Origin: an uncultured Eubacteriales bacterium
GTDB lineage: Bacteria > Bacillota > Clostridia > Oscillospirales > UBA644
Assembly: GCA_905207625.1 (NCBI GenBank)
Contig: CAJLLT010000012.1
Span: 1 to 61,288, forward strand
DNA: 61,288 bases
Reading direction: 5' to 3'
Shown here: piece by piece, positions 58,438-61,288 of the stretch
How positions within the stretch are numbered: the first letter of the stretch is position 1
Layout of the letters: each line of letters starts with the position of its first letter
Program-made: the position numbers and the translations under genes
Notes under the pieces: model-generated
What the model was told of the DNA's origin: nothing
Seen by the model: only the letters and a program-made list of their open reading frames with translations
Database searches by the model: none

Positions 58438-59372
58438 ATGATCTGCAACAATTTTCAGAACATAAAGCTGTCTGCCCTCGGAATGGGCTGTATGCGCCTG
58501 CCTCATTTTGAAAAGTATCAGGATATCGACACGGATGCGGTGAAAAAGATGGTGTCCCTTGCCATGGAAAAGGGTATCAACTATTACGATACCGCATGGG
58601 GCTATCATGACGGAAACTCCGAACGGGTAATAGGACAGGTTCTGTCGGAATATCCACGTGAGAGCTTTTACCTCGCCAGTAAATTCCCCGGATATGATCT
58701 GAGCAATATGGGTAAGGTCAGGGAAATATTTGAGGAGCAGCTCCACAAATGCAGAGTTGACTATTTTGATTTTTACCTGTTTCACAATGTCTGCGAAATG
58801 AACATCGATGGATATCTCGATCCGAAATTCGGAATCTTTGAATATCTGATGGAACAGAAAAAGAACGGCAGAATACGGCATCTCGGATTTTCCGCTCACG
58901 GCAACATGGAAACCATGCAAAGATTTCTTGACGCCTACGGCGAACATATGGAATTCTGTCAGATACAGCTCAACTGGCTGGATTACGATTTCCAGAAGGC
59001 GAAGGCAAAAGCGGAAATTCTCAATAAACTGAATATTCCCATATGGGTAATGGAACCTCTGCGCGGCGGAAGCCTGTGCAAACTGGCTCCTGAACATGAA
59101 GAAACTCTGAAAAAACTGCGCCCGGGACGGAATATGACCGAATGGGCATTCAGATTCCTTCAGAGCATTCCCGGGTAACCGTGACTCTTTCGGGCATGTC
59201 TGACTATGATCAGCTCGCCGAAAACATATCCTATTTTGAAAAGAACGAACCCCTTACAGAAGCGGAAACGGAAACTCTCAGGGATATAGCAAAGAAAATG
59301 ACATCAAAGAATACTCTTCCCTGTACCGGTTGCCGCTATTGCACCTCTCACTGTCCCCAGGGACTCAATAAT
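58438..59372 (+). pseudogene. Aldo/keto reductase, frameshifted and truncated
   Basis: Frame 1 runs from ATG 58438 (SALGMGCMRLPHFEKY, INYYDTAWGYHDGNSE, KFPGYDLSN) to an early TAA at 59176 after EWAFRFLQSIPG. The protein then continues in another frame as VTVTLSGMSDYDQL...TLPCTGCRYCTSHCPQGL. One missing G in the run at 59173-59175 would restore a single frame. The continuation is then cut at about 59370, where the sequence becomes methyltransferase DNA, so at least the end of the Fe-S domain is lost. The frameshift could be a sequencing error; the truncation is a junction. Confidence 0.85.
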
Positions 59373-60074
59373 ACAGCGTGCAAGCTCCGTGATCTTCGGT
59401 TCCGTATTCATATCCATGAAGTACAGCCCCGTGTTTCCGGCAAAGCCTCCGGCACTGCTTGTAAGCGTACAGCTCAGTCCGTTTCCGGCGTAAACCCGAT
59501 CACCCTGACGCCCGCCAAACCTTTTGACAATAGTTTTTGGGTTTGCTTCCGTGAAAGATAGTATTTCGCCTCCGGATTCTTCTCCAAGATATCCGACAAG
59601 CAGCACTCTTTTGCGGAATTGGGGAACTCCGAAATTTGCGCTGTTAAGCACCTGCCATGCGACATGATACCCCAGTTCATCCAGCGTACCGAGGATGGTC
59701 GCAAACGTCCGGCACCCGTCATGCGATAGGAGTCCGGGAACGTTTTCAAGGAGGAGAAAGCGAGGTCTTTTAACGCGGGCAATCCGAGCGATTTCAAAGA
59801 ACAGCGTTCCTCGGGTATCTTCAAAGCCCCCTCGCTTTCCAGCGATTGAAAAACTCTGACAAGGAAATCCCCCGCAAATAAGGTCGATATCCGGCAGGTT
59901 TTCGGGGACGATTCCTCTTGCGTCTTCAAAATAAATCTCTCCTTTCGGTTCGTAAATTGCTTCGTAGGCTCTCTTTGCATACGGATCGATTTCGCAATAG
60001 CCTACGGGTACAAAAAAATCGCCGTAATGCGAAAGCCCCGATCTGAAGCCTCCGATTCCGGCGAACATATCCAA
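59373..60074 (-). pseudogene. C5-cytosine DNA methyltransferase, 3'-truncated
   Basis: Minus-strand gene with motif I MFAGIGGFRSGL, motif IV GGFPCQSFSIAG (catalytic Cys), motif VI LLLENVPG and motif VIII QFRKRVLLVG. It resembles methyltransferases carried by Clostridia conjugative elements. Homology ends at DMNTEPKITELARCI, where the sequence switches into the antisense strand of the reductase, leaving an artificial C-terminus (stop at 59304). The target-recognition end is incomplete. A TTG six bases upstream of the ATG (LDMFAG) is an alternative start. Confidence 0.85.
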
Positions 60075-60088
60075 ATATCTGATTTGTG

Positions 60089-60382
60089 TCAGAGGTGCAT
60101 TTCTCCGTCCTGTTCCTGATCCTCACATTCCGATTCCTCGGCAAGTTCTTCGGCAGTCAGGGCGCGGAAGCTGTCCTCGCCATAGGCGATGCCGAGCGTC
60201 CGACCGTTGTCGAAGGTGCAGTGAACGGTTGCAATGTCATCTACGACATTCACCGTTCCTCTTGTGCCGGGGAGAATCGGGTTCGGATCATTTCCCATAC
60301 TCAAAAGCACGATCCGTGTGCCCCTGGGGTAGCGCTCCTGCAAACGCTTTGCGATTCTGTTCAGTCTGTCAAAATCCTGCAT
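60089..60382 (-). CDS. DUF4314 protein
   Basis: 97 residues. RYPRGTRIVLLSMGNDPNPILPGTRGTV followed by DDIATVHCTFDNGRTLGIAYGEDSFR (segments) is the DUF4314 signature, a small SH3-like domain almost always found in integrative and conjugative elements. It lies just upstream of the methyltransferase and was probably cotranscribed with it. Acidic C-terminus. Function unknown. Confidence 0.85.
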   Translation of the reverse strand: MQDFDRLNRIAKRLQERYPRGTRIVLLSMGNDPNPILPGTRGTVNVVDDIATVHCTFDNGRTLGIAYGEDSFRALTAEELAEESECEDQEQDGEMHL

Positions 60383-60385
60383 TTG

Positions 60386-60688
60386 TCACCGTCCTTTTCG
60401 TTTCTTTTTTGTCTTGGCGGGAAAGCGGTATCCGAACCGGTCTTCAAAGCCTTCGCTTTTGCGCAGTTCCCGCATCAGCTCGTCTTTGTATTCGGAGTCG
60501 GTGCAGAATACGAACTCCCGGTCTTCCACTTCCAGAAGCACCGCGCCGTCCGGTTCCGTGATAATCCCGCCGTTGTGTGTCAGAAGAAAGTCAGCCACTT
60601 CCTCTACGCTGCATAGTGGGGTTCTGTCATCGGGTTCGAATAATGTCAGCCCGTACAGAAGTGTATATCGGTTGTCTGTCTGATTCAC
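60386..60688 (-). CDS. Conjugative-element hypothetical protein
   Basis: 100 residues. Small alpha/beta protein with SVEEVADFLLTHNGGIITEPDG, a strand-rich middle (VLLEVEDREFVFCTD) and a basic tail (AKTKKKRKGR). Family not recognised. It sits three bases before DUF4314. The only start is GTG at 60688, overlapping a GGAGG sequence, so the true start is uncertain. Confidence 0.6.
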   Translation of the reverse strand: MNQTDNRYTLLYGLTLFEPDDRTPLCSVEEVADFLLTHNGGIITEPDGAVLLEVEDREFVFCTDSEYKDELMRELRKSEGFEDRFGYRFPAKTKKKRKGR

Positions 60689-60722
60689 CTCCGAGCATCC
60701 TCAGAGGATGAAAAAAAGGAGG

Positions 60723-61288
60723 TCATGTTCTGCACATACCTCCCATGGTGAAGCCCTGTTCCAGCCTTTCGGCAAACTCGTCTTCATTGTCTACAAAGTA
60801 ATCGTCACCCGAGTGCCAGAAGCTCACATAGATTCTGCCCGAGCTGCTATAGCTGTCGATATTGATCTCCTGCTGCTCAAAGCCTTCGCCCAGACCGTCA
60901 GAATTCTGTCCCGTGATCCAGTCTTTCAGATCTGCTTCCTGTTCTGCCGTCAGCTGACCTGCCGTTTCCACGGTAACGCAACCGTACAGTTCGCCGCCTC
61001 GTCTTTTGAAATCCCAGGTAGCGGAACGGAGCTTTGCCACGACAGTGTTGTTGCCGTGAAAATATGCCGCCATATCCTCGCCGTCATCCCGGTTGTAGAC
61101 CCGGAGTGCCTGACGGATTTTATCTTCATAGCGGGCAGCAAAGCGACCGTCGTATTCTTCGGGATCATCGTCGTAGTCACCCCAGCGGTTCGCCGTGTAC
61201 AGGTTCACGGTGAGCGGAAAATAGTATTCCTGTCTGACCGAGGGAACGGTAGCGGCATCGATGGTTTTGCGAAAGTCATCGAAATGCT
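60723..61288 (-). CDS. Conjugative-element protein, 5' end outside the window
   Basis: The frame stays open past the GTG at 61208 to the window edge (…HFDDFRKTIDAATVPSV then RQEYYFPLTVNLYTANRW), so the protein starts upstream. The C-terminal 160 residues contain KLRSATWDFKRRGGELYGCV, LTAEQEADLKDWITGQNSDG and GEGFEQQEI, a pattern I associate with a conserved hypothetical protein of Clostridia ICE regions. No enzyme motif is visible. It forms one strand-consistent block with the two genes downstream. Confidence 0.65.
   Translation of the reverse strand, partial: HFDDFRKTIDAATVPSVRQEYYFPLTVNLYTANRWGDYDDDPEEYDGRFAARYEDKIRQALRVYNRDDGEDMAAYFHGNNTVVAKLRSATWDFKRRGGELYGCVTVETAGQLTAEQEADLKDWITGQNSDGLGEGFEQQEINIDSYSSSGRIYVSFWHSGDDYFVDNEDEFAERLEQGFTMGGMCRT

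Noticed and set aside
59142..59561. 139-codon plus-strand ORF as a separate gene
   Set aside because: Its first part is the out-of-frame continuation of the aldo/keto reductase and the rest is antisense to the methyltransferase.

Overview
The window looks like a chromosomal segment of an anaerobic, spore-forming Clostridia bacterium, probably an uncultured gut relative of Oscillospiraceae/Ruminococcaceae. The evidence is a SleB spore-cortex hydrolase, an FprA flavodiiron protein, a Firmicutes-type hrcA-grpE-dnaK-dnaJ operon with a CIRCE operator, a guanine riboswitch, a split two-subunit transketolase, class B sortases and an ATP synthase c subunit with a Na+-type ion site. Nearly every promoter I could find is a TTGACA/TATAAT sigma-A type with a 17-base spacer. 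I saw no tRNA, rRNA or CRISPR array.

Layout. 1-1.7 kb: a fragment of an IS5-like transposase, an XRE regulator and a decayed membrane-protein remnant. 1.7-7.8 kb: an ECF-transporter S component, a DUF3089 hydrolase, a DUF975 membrane protein, an isomerase/ABC exporter/zinc-protein operon and a small secreted protein. 7.8-12.5 kb: the heat-shock operon under HrcA/CIRCE. 12.7-15.3 kb: divergent purine salvage, with a guanine-riboswitch-controlled NCS2 permease on one side and an adenine-phosphoribosyltransferase-like gene on the other. 15.4-20.3 kb: a VTC/DUF4956 pair, prs-yfbR, a lone FeoA protein and a PfkB sugar kinase.

20.5-32.7 kb is the most distinctive block. It holds four consecutive secreted, C-terminally membrane-anchored proteins (two discoidin-like paralogues and two CBM9/DOMON-like proteins). 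After a small membrane protein, a radical SAM enzyme and split transketolase come two class B sortases. One sortase is a lipoprotein carrying Ig-like (BIG2) repeats; the other sits on a Thr-Glu-Pro-rich stalk like those of its neighbours. I read this as a candidate cell-surface system, although no recognisable sortase substrate motif is present.

32.8-46.8 kb: sleB, pcrA, rmuC, a cysteine desulfurase with thiI, pncC, a HAD phosphatase, a lipoprotein, a CBS protein, the uracil permease uraA, a U32 peptidase-family protein and a MATE transporter. Two regulatory regions stand out. The uraA leader encodes a 29-residue peptide whose U-rich 3' part ends two bases before an intrinsic terminator, as in pyrimidine attenuation. 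The U32 gene is preceded by an almost fully paired three-hairpin four-way junction.

46.9-53.8 kb: a complete F1Fo ATP synthase operon (atpIBEFHAGDC order, minus strand), with a two-carboxylate c subunit and an epsilon subunit lacking its C-terminal helical domain. 53.9-59.4 kb: fprA, a small conserved protein, a ZIP transporter and a MerR regulator divergent from two ferredoxin-type aldo/keto reductases. The second reductase is frameshifted and cut off. 59.4-61.3 kb: conjugative-element-type cargo (a truncated cytosine methyltransferase, DUF4314 and others) joined abruptly to the broken reductase. This join is either a real rearrangement or an assembly chimera.
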